From the NCBI GenBank assembly GCA_964017195.1, contig OZ024898.1, forward strand, positions 16,608,475-16,672,474: a stretch of 64,000 nucleotides of DNA, given 5' to 3'. The translations under genes and the position numbers were made by a program. Within the stretch, counting starts at the first letter, position 1. Each line of letters begins with the position of its first letter. The DNA is from Siderastrea radians (taxonomy: Eukaryota; Cnidaria; Anthozoa; Scleractinia; Rhizangiidae). Below, piece by piece: positions 1 through 6,493 of the stretch. The notes beneath the pieces were generated by a model that was given only the letters and a program-made list of their open reading frames with translations, did not search any database and was not told the DNA's origin.

Positions 1-2
1 AC

Positions 3-587
3 ACGAATGTCTGTCATTGTGCCAACGACACGCCGGCTATTACTATCTGCACCAAGTTTGCTATCAAGATGGGATGGTTACGTAAAATCGACAATGGTTT
101 GATTTTGGATCCCAACTTACAGCAAGAATTTATGGGAGATCAAATACCCGACATGAAAAAGAACAACGATTGGAACGATGTGAACGACGATCAGAGTAAC
201 CCGGTCTTTTGGACGGTTCGTTCTTTTTTACCGGATTATTTGCAATTGAGTATGAGTTGTAGTTGGCGTTTTACGAACTTGAATGTGGCGTTTCGTTCAG
301 TAGTGGGAGAACCCACCCAAACCCTCCATGTGTACTCGGATGTGTAGCCTCCATGTGTAGCCGGTAGCAGTATTGTGGGCAATCGTGTGACGGATTTACT
401 ACGAGAAGTCAAGTACAAGCGAGAAGGATGAGGGACCATTTACTTTGAACCCTTACACATTCAATACCAATCACTTCGCAACGAAGTGATTGAAATCATT
501 GAAACACAAGTAGCGGAAACCAATGGAGAACTCGTCAAGTTTGGAAAAGGGAACACCATTGTGACCTTACATTTTCAAAAAGTATAA
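3..587 (+). pseudogene. conserved virion-type protein of Polinton/adinto-like element, 5'-truncated, two in-frame stops
   Basis: The frame is open from the window edge, so the N-terminus lies outside. It runs to a TAA at 585-587, interrupted by a TAG at 345 and a TGA at 429. The reading continues sensibly across both stops: the LPDYLQLS and WRFTNLNV blocks are followed downstream by YFEPLHIQ and a C-terminus with GNTIVTLHF. This protein type recurs next to capsid genes in cnidarian Polinton-like elements (from memory). A minor capsid/penton role is plausible from its place upstream of the core and capsid genes, but I cannot show a jelly roll. A partial echo of the flanking bases (cctccatgtgta) near the first stop may reflect a small duplication. 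TATA-like sequence overlaps the stop codon and could serve the next gene. Confidence 0.5.
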
Positions 588-593
588 AAAGAG
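583..593 (+). promoter_or_regulatory. TATA-like box TATAAAAAGAG
   Basis: TATAAAAAGAG lies 41 bp before the ATG at 634 and overlaps the preceding stop codon. The same core (TATAAAAAGAG) occurs before the polymerase of copy B at 22825, which supports a shared element promoter type. Function is inferred. Confidence 0.4.
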
Positions 594-633
594 ACGAGCT
601 AGGAATCACTTCATTTCAGCCAAGAAGGAGAAG

Positions 634-957
634 ATGCGTGGGGGTAATTTAACACGGTTTCGTCCTGACGAATATTATCAAGATGGCAAAGGCCTCATCA
701 TGGAGGCGGTTCTCGGTGGTTTACGAGGTCTTAAAAGCAAGCGAAATCCTTTTAAACTGCCTAGTAATACCTTGCGTGGAGTCAAAGAAGGATTAACCCG
801 TGGAGTGAAACGTAAAGCCGAGGAAGCCATTAAACGGGAAATAACCAAAATAGCCAAACTAGCCTTAGGTAATACCAACGTTCGAGCTGCCGTGCGAGCC
901 GCCAGTCAACTGTTTCCCAAACAAGTCAAGAAAGCAAGAGATATTTTTGGTGTTTAA
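634..957 (+). CDS. basic, glycine-containing virion protein (adenovirus pVI/core-like candidate)
   Basis: Encodes 107 residues, intact. It is strongly basic with alternating Lys/Arg and aliphatic residues, and a central stretch (VLGGLRGLKSKRNPF) followed by a long amphipathic helix-like region (KRKAEEAIKREITKIAK). The N-terminus MRGGN fits the adenain-type consensus (M/I/L)xGG-x, so the precursor may be trimmed by the protease encoded downstream. Adenoviruses and adintoviruses encode short precursors of this style that bind DNA or disrupt membranes. The gene is followed after 2 bp by another basic ORF and then the capsid gene, which fits a virion module. No family is assigned with certainty. 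Confidence 0.55.
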   Translation: MRGGNLTRFRPDEYYQDGKGLIMEAVLGGLRGLKSKRNPFKLPSNTLRGVKEGLTRGVKRKAEEAIKREITKIAKLALGNTNVRAAVRAASQLFPKQVKKARDIFGV

Positions 958-959
958 AC

Positions 960-1145
960 ATGGATCCTGTCCCTTCACGACCTCGTCGACTCCGACGTTC
1001 TCGTGGTTTACCTCGTTTACAAAGCGGAGGATGGTTGAGTCAAGAGCTTCAGAAACCCCCAGGATATGATTTGGCCCAACGTTTAACCCGCAGGTATAAA
1101 AACCCACTACGACGTCCAACATCTCGACGAAGGAGACGACGTTAA
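960..1145 (+). CDS. arginine-rich core protein (protamine-like)
   Basis: Encodes 61 residues, intact. An Arg-rich head (about residues 6-18) is followed by LQSGGW and a QELQKPPGYDLAQRL segment, and the tail ends in a run of arginines. About a third of the residues are Arg or Lys, so it almost certainly binds nucleic acid. The layout 'basic head, GG plus aromatic, short helix, basic tail' is repeated in the proteins at 4574 and 4744, suggesting a family of packaged core peptides comparable in role to adenovirus pVII/pX. It ends 4 bp before the capsid gene. Confidence 0.6.
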   Translation: MDPVPSRPRRLRRSRGLPRLQSGGWLSQELQKPPGYDLAQRLTRRYKNPLRRPTSRRRRRR

Positions 1146-1149
1146 CAAC

Positions 1150-2559
1150 ATGCCCAACATCATGTCCAGAGTGGCGGCTCCACCAGCAGGGAGCGTGAAA
1201 AAAATAGAAGATGTCATTAACCCAGCCTTGCGGGTGTTCAAGGTACCTCCTACAGACATTAGCATCCAGGGTTATCGCATGGTGACCATACAACCAACCA
1301 CCACAGGGATCAATCCTATGGAATTCATTATTCAGGCTCTGGACGATTTTGTGGATTTGTCACGAAGTTACTTTACCATGGAACTGAGATTGCAAAAGAG
1401 TACCAACGATGACCTGGTCACTAATGAAAAACTGTGGCCTGTCAACAATTTAGCTCATTCGATCATCAAACAAATTGATCTCTATTTGAATGGAACCTTG
1501 ATCAGTCCGCAATCCGACACCTATCACTACAAAGCTTACCTGGAAGAACTGTTAAATTATGATCGAGAAGATGGAAAAACCGTGCTAGCACCTCAAGGTT
1601 GGTTCAATCAAGTGGATTTTCCAGCCCAGTGGACAGCCACCAATACCGACAGTACTACACCTCATAATCACTACCAGGATCTGAGTGCCAATCACAAAGG
1701 GGCTCTCGCTGCGTCTGTTGCAGAAACCGCCAACTATGCAGGAGGTGTCACACACAGTCTGGTGTTTACCCCTCACTTGGAAGTGTTTCACACAGGTAAA
1801 GTGTTGGTGCCTGGAGTAGAAATCAAGATGAAATTTCATTTCAACAGCCCCAGTGTGTTTTTCAATGGGGTGGCACTCGCAGGAAGATTATATGAAGATG
1901 ATATCAAGATCAAATTTCACCTGTGTCAACTCCGTTTGAATGAAACAGTCTACAAGAGTTTGTCCACCCAAAGACACAATGGAAAACAACTGGCTACTTA
2001 CCCCACCGTTCGAAGTGAAATCCGTACCTTCAGCATGCAGAACAACTTGACCCGCTTCGAGATTCGAGACCTGTTTCAAAACAGAGTGGCTGACCGACTG
2101 ATTGTGGGTTTGTTAGACAGTCGAGCCTTCAATGGAGATGTGACCCGAGATCCCTTCTGCTTCCAAAAATTTGAACTGACCTCTATTAAACGGATTGTCC
2201 GAGGAGAAGAATACCCTTATGAAACCTTACAGCTGGTTCAGGACTCGGGTGCCAAAGACAGACTAGGCTACTTTCGTTTTCTGCAAGCCAGTGGAGCCTG
2301 GTGTAAAAAGAAACCTGGTGTAGAAATGGAGGATTGGGGAAATGGTAAAAATTGCACCCTGTTCATGTTTGACAATGTGGCCAATGGCTGTGCCGATAGC
2401 AATACCCTCAACCCCAAGCAAACAGGTGATGTTCAATTCGTTCTGGAATTTGGAGCTGCTCCAGCGAACAATATAACCGTACTGGTGTATGGAGAATTTG
2501 AGAACTTGCTGGAGATTGACTCGAACGGAGCGGTGTTGTATGACATTTACCAGCATTAA
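1150..2559 (+). CDS. major capsid protein, double jelly-roll, Polinton/adintovirus type
   Basis: Encodes 469 residues with no interruption, the best preserved large gene in the window. The family is the one annotated in animals as F54H12.2-like (from memory), taken to be the double jelly-roll capsid protein of Polinton/adinto-like elements. Visible blocks are VFKVPPTDISI (about 30-40), SYFTMELRL (73-81), DLYLNGTLISP (110-120), the paired beta-rich segments HTGKVLVPGVEIKMKF and GRLYEDDIKIKF near the middle, and FVLEFGAAP near the end. Length fits the family. The ATG at 1150 directly follows the previous gene and a protease gene follows. A decayed homologue is at about 15.8-16.5 kb, where GVGLAGRLQPEDIEMRF matches the second block. 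Confidence 0.85.
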   Translation: MPNIMSRVAAPPAGSVKKIEDVINPALRVFKVPPTDISIQGYRMVTIQPTTTGINPMEFIIQALDDFVDLSRSYFTMELRLQKSTNDDLVTNEKLWPVNNLAHSIIKQIDLYLNGTLISPQSDTYHYKAYLEELLNYDREDGKTVLAPQGWFNQVDFPAQWTATNTDSTTPHNHYQDLSANHKGALAASVAETANYAGGVTHSLVFTPHLEVFHTGKVLVPGVEIKMKFHFNSPSVFFNGVALAGRLYEDDIKIKFHLCQLRLNETVYKSLSTQRHNGKQLATYPTVRSEIRTFSMQNNLTRFEIRDLFQNRVADRLIVGLLDSRAFNGDVTRDPFCFQKFELTSIKRIVRGEEYPYETLQLVQDSGAKDRLGYFRFLQASGAWCKKKPGVEMEDWGNGKNCTLFMFDNVANGCADSNTLNPKQTGDVQFVLEFGAAPANNITVLVYGEFENLLEIDSNGAVLYDIYQH

Positions 2560-2562
2560 AAG

Positions 2563-3102
2563 ATGGAACATGTGGCTTTGAATAATGTGAAGTTGGATTA
2601 TTTAGCCAAAGAAGACCCTCAATTAAAACCTCTTTTTTATGGGGTGATAGCCTGTGATAGTTTACCCGAGAACTCCCTCAAGAGCAGACCTCAAGGGTAC
2701 ATTGTCAACACCGACCCTCATGATAAACCCGGTGAACATTGATTGGCAGTTTGGACCCACGGGAACATCTGTGAAGTCATGGACAGTTATGGACTCCCCT
2801 TAGAACACTACAAGCAAGCCGCCCCGTTGACAGAATGGATCAAGACCCATTGGAAGTATGTGATAGCCAATGGAAAAGCCCTCCAAGCCTTCAATAGTCA
2901 AAGTTGTGGGACTTATACCTTGTTGTACTTAAAAACTCGAGCGCGTGGATACACGTTGCAAGACTTTTTAAAACGTTTTAGCGATCACGATTATGTAAGC
3001 AATGATCATCAAGTCGGTAAAATACTCAAACAGATGATTGTAGACAAAGATAAGACGTGGCACCAAGTGTGTGGTCGTCCGTCGAATCAAGCTTGTTGTT
3101 AA
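2563..3102 (+). pseudogene. adenain-type capsid-maturation cysteine protease (peptidase C5 like) with one in-frame TGA
   Basis: The frame starts at ATG 2563, just after the capsid stop, and would encode about 180 residues. A TGA at 2740-2742 falls immediately after the predicted catalytic His (GEH, residue 59), where relatives carry Trp. Downstream are the acidic site (ICEVMDSYG, about 69-77) and ALQAFNSQSCG with Cys at 115. A Gln lies seven residues before that Cys, the same spacing as Gln115/Cys122 in adenovirus protease. Its role would be to cleave virion precursors at LxGG-like sites. Only one substitution breaks it. Weaker remnants are at 16531-16975 and 48466-48740. Confidence 0.8.
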
Positions 3103-3142
3103 TAAAAAGCTGAAAATGTGAAAGAGATGTGTCATTTCCATC

Positions 3143-3766
3143 ATGCAAACGGGTAAACCGTTTCGCTTTCATACCCCGTCCTCTATTTTGGTGGTGGGTC
3201 CATTGTCTTGTTAGACAATGTAGACTTGTTTGAAACCCCTCCCCTTCAAATTCATTATTGTTATGGGGCCTGGCAGGATCGATTTCGAACCATGCAAGAT
3301 CGAGGGATTGTGTTTCATGAAGGGATTCCCAATTATCAAGACTTCGTGCAATGGTTTCCCCCAAGGGCAAGGGATTATGGTCATGGATGATTTGATGGAT
3401 GAAGGAAGTCAGGATAAACGGGTCTTGGATTTATTCACTAAACATTCTCATCATCAAAACGTCACGGTTCTTTACTTGTGTCAAGATATGTTTCCGGTGG
3501 GAAAATATGCTAAAAGCATTTCTCGCAATGCGCATTACATTGTGGCTTTTAAGAACCCGCGGGATCAACTGGGTGTACGTAATGTGTTGCTGCAATCGTT
3601 TCCTACGACCTGGAAGGAGAGTTTGAATACCTTTCATCAAGCCACCAGTCGACCGTTTGGGTACTTGATGTTGGATTTACACCCCGCCTCCTCGGATGAG
3701 ACACGTTTGTTGAGTCATTTATTAAAAGACGAAGGATGGACCCGCACCTATCAAAAAACGTCGTAA
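3143..3766 (+). pseudogene. FtsK/A32-type DNA packaging ATPase, P-loop lost and frameshifted
   Basis: An N-terminal frame from ATG 3143 reads through ILVVGP, where the Walker A loop should follow, but the GxGKT residues are absent and the frame stops within about 10 bases. The protein then continues in another frame (about 3208-3360; LFETPPLQIHYCYG, GIVFHEGIPN) and, after a frameshift within the C-rich/G-rich stretch near 3357-3372, in a third. That third frame shows Walker B (GIMVMDDLMDEGS), sensor-like VLYLCQDMFP and AHYIVAFKNPRDQ. These are hallmarks of Polinton, adintovirus and virophage packaging ATPases. A short deletion plus a frameshift make it non-functional. It ends 2 bp before the next ATG. 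Confidence 0.75.
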
Positions 3767-3768
3767 CC

Positions 3769-4101
3769 ATGTCGAGTAAACTTCCCTTCATGTACTGGAT
3801 GTCGAGTGGAAAAAGAAGAAGAAGAAGTCGAAGGTTGCAAGGATTACCACCTCCCTTGTTTTGGATTTGTTATGAAAAAATAGCGGGTGATCATGTGGCA
3901 TGTATGCGTTTGGACGATATGGATTACCAAACCATGCAGGAGGTATATAATTTGATTCGACTACGACAACCCAAACGGATTGACCGTGTCATTCGACGTT
4001 ACAACGAAACCTATTTTCGTGAATTGGTGTGGACCTTGGAAGATCGAGCATGGCAGATGATGATGGATCCCGATGTGCTTCGCAGACTGTTAAACCTATA
4101 G
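3769..4101 (+). CDS. conserved small element protein with YFREL motif
   Basis: Encodes 110 residues, intact. The head is basic (SSGKRRRRSRRLQG) and is followed by PPLFWICYEKIAGDHVACM and by ETYFRELVWTLEDRAWQMM near residues 83-101. The last block is conserved in both other copies (about 17.25-17.31 kb and 52.98-53.05 kb), which shows it was under constraint. The function is not known to me. Its head RRLQGLPP resembles the heads of the RING-finger genes (RRLQGL), perhaps a shared targeting or packaging signal. It starts 2 bp after the ATPase stop and overlaps the start region of the membrane protein. Confidence 0.6.
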   Translation: MSSKLPFMYWMSSGKRRRRSRRLQGLPPPLFWICYEKIAGDHVACMRLDDMDYQTMQEVYNLIRLRQPKRIDRVIRRYNETYFRELVWTLEDRAWQMMMDPDVLRRLLNL

Positions 4102-4151
4102 GATCCTCTCTGTGTGCGTTTTATCACAAACAATGGTGGTGTTATGAAAAA

Positions 4152-4661
4152 ATGGTACATCATTTCAAGTGTTGTCATGCCTTGTTCAACGGGTTGGCTT
4201 TACTCCTGGTGGCGGCTGGTATGATTGTCGGACCTATTTTGGAAAACAGTACGTTGGTGGCTTGCCTGGCGGCTGTGGGAACCGTGGTGAAAGGTTGGAA
4301 CGATTTTAAACGATATCAGTCAAAGTTGGAAATGAGTTGATTTGCCTTAAACACCTATGCCAAAGCCTTGCTTGACTTAAAAATGCATGTGAACGACATG
4401 GACCGATTTTTACTCAAAATGCAAGTTTTGGATGAGACCATTATTGATTTGACACTTCCCTTACCCAAACGTTGGTTACAAGAATACTACCATCACTTTG
4501 TGTACCACGAGGAGGGTTGTCGTCTGGTAAAGGATAAAAAGCTCGATGCAGATAGTCTTATACATTCAAAACTATGGTTTTCAGAAGAAAACGAACGAGA
4601 CGAAAACTCACTCGACGATCACGAAAAAGACAACAAGGAAGTGGATGGTGGCAAGATTTAA
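4152..4661 (+). pseudogene. two-transmembrane protein (SLATT-like architecture) with one in-frame TGA
   Basis: From ATG 4152, two adjacent hydrophobic segments (about residues 11-30, LFNGLALLLVAAGMIVG, and 33-46, STLVACLAAVGTVV) are followed by KGWNDFKRY. A TGA at 4338-4340 (codon 63) comes next, then the same frame continues with a long helical, charged tail (YAKALLDLKMHVND, FLLKMQVLDETI). Cnidarian relatives that I remember have Arg at the stop position, so CGA to TGA by CpG decay is likely. Two TM helices followed by a cytoplasmic helix resemble the SLATT 2TM effector fold; that is inference from architecture only. The last 88 bases overlap the next gene. Confidence 0.55.
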
Positions 4662-4756
4662 AACGAAATACTCGTCAAGGCTATAAAGAGACGCGTGACC
4701 TCATCAAGCAAAACAAAGCCCTTCAACTTGTCTTGTCACACCAATGGTATCCGTGA
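4574..4756 (+). CDS. small basic core-type protein
   Basis: Encodes 60 residues, intact, overlapping the membrane-protein gene upstream and the next core gene downstream by 13 bases. A very basic head (residues 4-19) is followed by QQGSGWWQDLKRN and a Lys-rich helix. The 'basic head, G-S-G-aromatic' layout matches the proteins at 960 and 4744 and could mark a protease-processed precursor. Codon overlap on both sides is typical of compact viral gene chains. It is probably nucleic-acid binding. Confidence 0.5.
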   Translation: MVFRRKRTRRKLTRRSRKRQQGSGWWQDLKRNTRQGYKETRDLIKQNKALQLVLSHQWYP

Positions 4757-4932
4757 GAAGAATACGAAGACAACGAAGGTCGCGACGCTCTCGTCAAAAA
4801 GGTGGTTTTTTAAACATATTAACACCTGCATTGTTGGGAATGGGAAAAGCTGTGGCTTTGGAAACGGATAAGCGTATAAAAAATGTTATAAATAAAGCCA
4901 GACAACGTCATCGTCGTCGTGGTCGTCGTTAA
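4744..4932 (+). CDS. small basic core-type protein with RQKGGF site
   Basis: Encodes 62 residues, intact. A basic head (RRIRRQRRSRRSRQK) is followed by GGFLNILTPALLGMGKAVALE, a short hydrophobic helix, and an Arg-rich tail. A cut after the GG would release a head peptide and a hydrophobic plus basic mature peptide, reminiscent of adenovirus pX or pVI in logic; this is inference. The next gene starts 2 bp after its stop. Confidence 0.55.
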   Translation: MVSVRRIRRQRRSRRSRQKGGFLNILTPALLGMGKAVALETDKRIKNVINKARQRHRRRGRR

Positions 4933-4934
4933 AC

Positions 4935-5273
4935 ATGAAACGTCTACAGCGTCAGTGGCCTTTTTTGAAGTCTGTGTTAAAGGAAGCCAATCGTCAAAAA
5001 CGTCAAGAACTTTTACAACATGCCAATGCCGATCAAATCAATGCCGTCAGTGAATTGGTTCTGAATTTGTTAAAAAACAACATTCCGATCACCCCTTCGG
5101 TGATGCAACAGCTTCGACCGTATAAACATAAAGTGTTACGTCAATTGGGTACTCGTCGACATTCCGTGAAAAAGCGTCGTGGATGGCTGATGTCACAAAA
5201 AGGTCGAGGGTTGTGGCAGGGATTGCACCAAGCCTCATGTCAATGTGTCTATTCAACCTCCCCGTATGGGTAA
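4935..5273 (+). CDS. conserved basic helical protein of Polinton-like element
   Basis: Encodes 112 residues, intact. The sequence is helical and basic (RQWPFLKSVLKEANRQKRQELL, then NADQINAVSELVLNLL) with a proline break (NNIPITPSVM) and a C-terminal KGRGLWQGLH that resembles a GxG processing motif. I recognise the NADQINAVSE block from cnidarian Polinton-associated ORFs, where it has no assigned function. A virion or core role is suggested by neighbours. Its 3' end overlaps the next gene. Confidence 0.5.
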   Translation: MKRLQRQWPFLKSVLKEANRQKRQELLQHANADQINAVSELVLNLLKNNIPITPSVMQQLRPYKHKVLRQLGTRRHSVKKRRGWLMSQKGRGLWQGLHQASCQCVYSTSPYG

Positions 5274-5464
5274 GTCTTTTACAAGAGGCCAATCAGCAAA
5301 TCGATCATTGGAAAGAGGAATGCGAGGATTGGAAGCATAAATATCACCGTTTACATCAAGCCTACGTGGATGTGTTAAACAGCTTGTTGTGTGAACAGTG
5401 TCGATCGGACGAGGATATTGAGCTTTGTGCGGACTGTCAGCAACGATGGAAGAAGTGTATATGA
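5237..5464 (+). CDS. small coiled-coil protein with paired CxxC motifs
   Basis: The likely start is ATG 5237, giving 75 residues. A short hydrophobic head (MCLFNLPVWVSLL) is followed by a charged coiled-coil-like stretch (QQIDHWKEECEDWKHKYHR). Near the end CEQC and CADC are spaced about 12 residues apart and could bind zinc. It overlaps the gene before by 37 bases and the gene after by 19 bases. Alternatively it could be the frame-shifted tail of the preceding gene. I do not recognise a family. Confidence 0.35.
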   Translation: MSMCLFNLPVWVSLLQEANQQIDHWKEECEDWKHKYHRLHQAYVDVLNSLLCEQCRSDEDIELCADCQQRWKKCI

Positions 5465-6114
5465 TTCCACAAAAGGAGTTGGACGCTCTGATTCAATATT
5501 ACAAGGGGCAACTGACCGAAAATGCCTTATTGAAAAAAGCGGCCAAGATCGCGGCGAAAAAACATGTGTTGTTAGCTGACCCAACCCTCCCTCCGGCTTG
5601 GGTGAATGCCAAAACCAAACCCATGAGTCGGTAATTAACCAAGTTAACTAAACACATTCGTCAATTTCCTGGAGGGGTGGGTGCGGTTGGTGCACCCCCT
5701 GGCGAAGAACCCGAGGAAGGAGATTTAGTAGAGGATCCCGTCGAGCAATGGTTCAAACGCATGATAAAAGGCAGCCCGTATGCATCGGTGAAAAAGGAAA
5801 CCAAAACACCCGTCTCAACGAAACTCTCCGCGAAACTACCTGTACCACTGAAACCCTCCACATCCGGGAAAAAGAAAACCTATTTAAGCAGTGCACCCTC
5901 CCCCAGTACAGAAGATCTACGATCACGTTTAGAAGCCATTCGTCAGCGTCGTCAAAGCTTAGAAACGAGGCTAACTGAAAGCCGAGGCAAAGGCAAAGGC
6001 AAGTGTAAAAGAGAAGTGGAACAGTTAAAACCTTTACCCGGTTGGGAAGATTGGGCTGCAGGGAAAAAGTTAAGAAGGCGATTGGATTACGAGGACAGTG
6101 ATGACAGCTCGTAA
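5446..6114 (+). pseudogene. conserved acidic/proline-rich element protein split by an in-frame TAA
   Basis: From ATG 5446 the frame encodes MIPQKELDALIQYYKGQ and continues to NAKTKPMSR, then hits TAA at 5632-5634. The same frame continues directly with FPGGVGAVGAPPGEEPEEGDLVEDPVE-type sequence to a natural end at 6114 with an acidic tail (DYEDSDDSS). The two halves belong together because the second has no good start and stays in phase. The middle is low-complexity Lys/Ser/Pro. A scaffolding or DNA-associated structural role would fit, but nothing in it is diagnostic. It overlaps the phospholipase gene by 17 bases. Confidence 0.5.
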
Positions 6115-6443
6115 ACGTACCAAACGTAAGAGAACCCAGCGAGGCGAGGGGATTGATATTAAAAAATGGTTGGCCAAAACGGGCATGGAATTTCATTGGC
6201 CCGGTTATCAGTACATGGGACCTGGAACGCATTTGGCGAAACGTCTCAAGCGCGGAGATCCTGGTATCAATCGATTGGACAAGATTGCCAAACAACACGA
6301 TATTGATTACAGACTTTGGAGGAGAAATGGAAAGCGGATACCAAGATGATCAAAGCCATCGATCGTTTACCCGGTAGGAAAAACATGACCGAACGTGTCG
6401 TCAAAAAAAAATCATGCAAGCCAAGAAACGTTTAAAATTGTAA
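6098..6443 (+). pseudogene. parvovirus VP1-like phospholipase A2 domain protein, two frameshifts
   Basis: ATG 6098 starts a basic head (KRTKRKRTQRGEGID), then the PLA2 core: calcium-loop motif YMGPG (residues 39-43), GDPGINRLDKIAKQHD with the catalytic HD pair at 67-68, and Y71. This arrangement matches the secreted-type PLA2 domain of parvovirus VP1, also reported in adintoviruses, where it helps escape from endosomes. After the catalytic motif the frame shifts near 6320-6325, and again at an A-run near 6401-6409. The C-terminal helix continues in shifted frames to a stop at 6441. The active-site residues survive but the tail is broken. Confidence 0.75.
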
Positions 6444-6493
6444 TTTATTGTTTTTTCAAAATGAATTAAAAAAATTAAAAAGAAAAGAATAAA
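6444..6493. promoter_or_regulatory. overlapping convergent polyadenylation signals
   Basis: AATAAA lies on the plus strand at 6488-6493 for the virion gene chain. The complement of TTTATT at 6444-6449 gives AATAAA on the minus strand for the polymerase. The two gene sets converge within this AT-rich stretch of about 50 bp. Confidence 0.55.

Noticed and set aside
429..4340. TGA recoding (several in-frame TGA codons at 429, 2740, 4338, 22180)
   Set aside because: TAA and TAG stops, frameshifts and deletions occur in the same genes, the expected residues differ (Trp, Arg), and the tRNA-Trp found has anticodon CCA, not UCA. Pseudogene decay is simpler.
5753..6298. 181-codon minus-strand ORF over the acidic protein and PLA2 genes
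   Set aside because: It is the shadow of the plus-strand genes; no motif, and the plus strand carries PLA2 residues.
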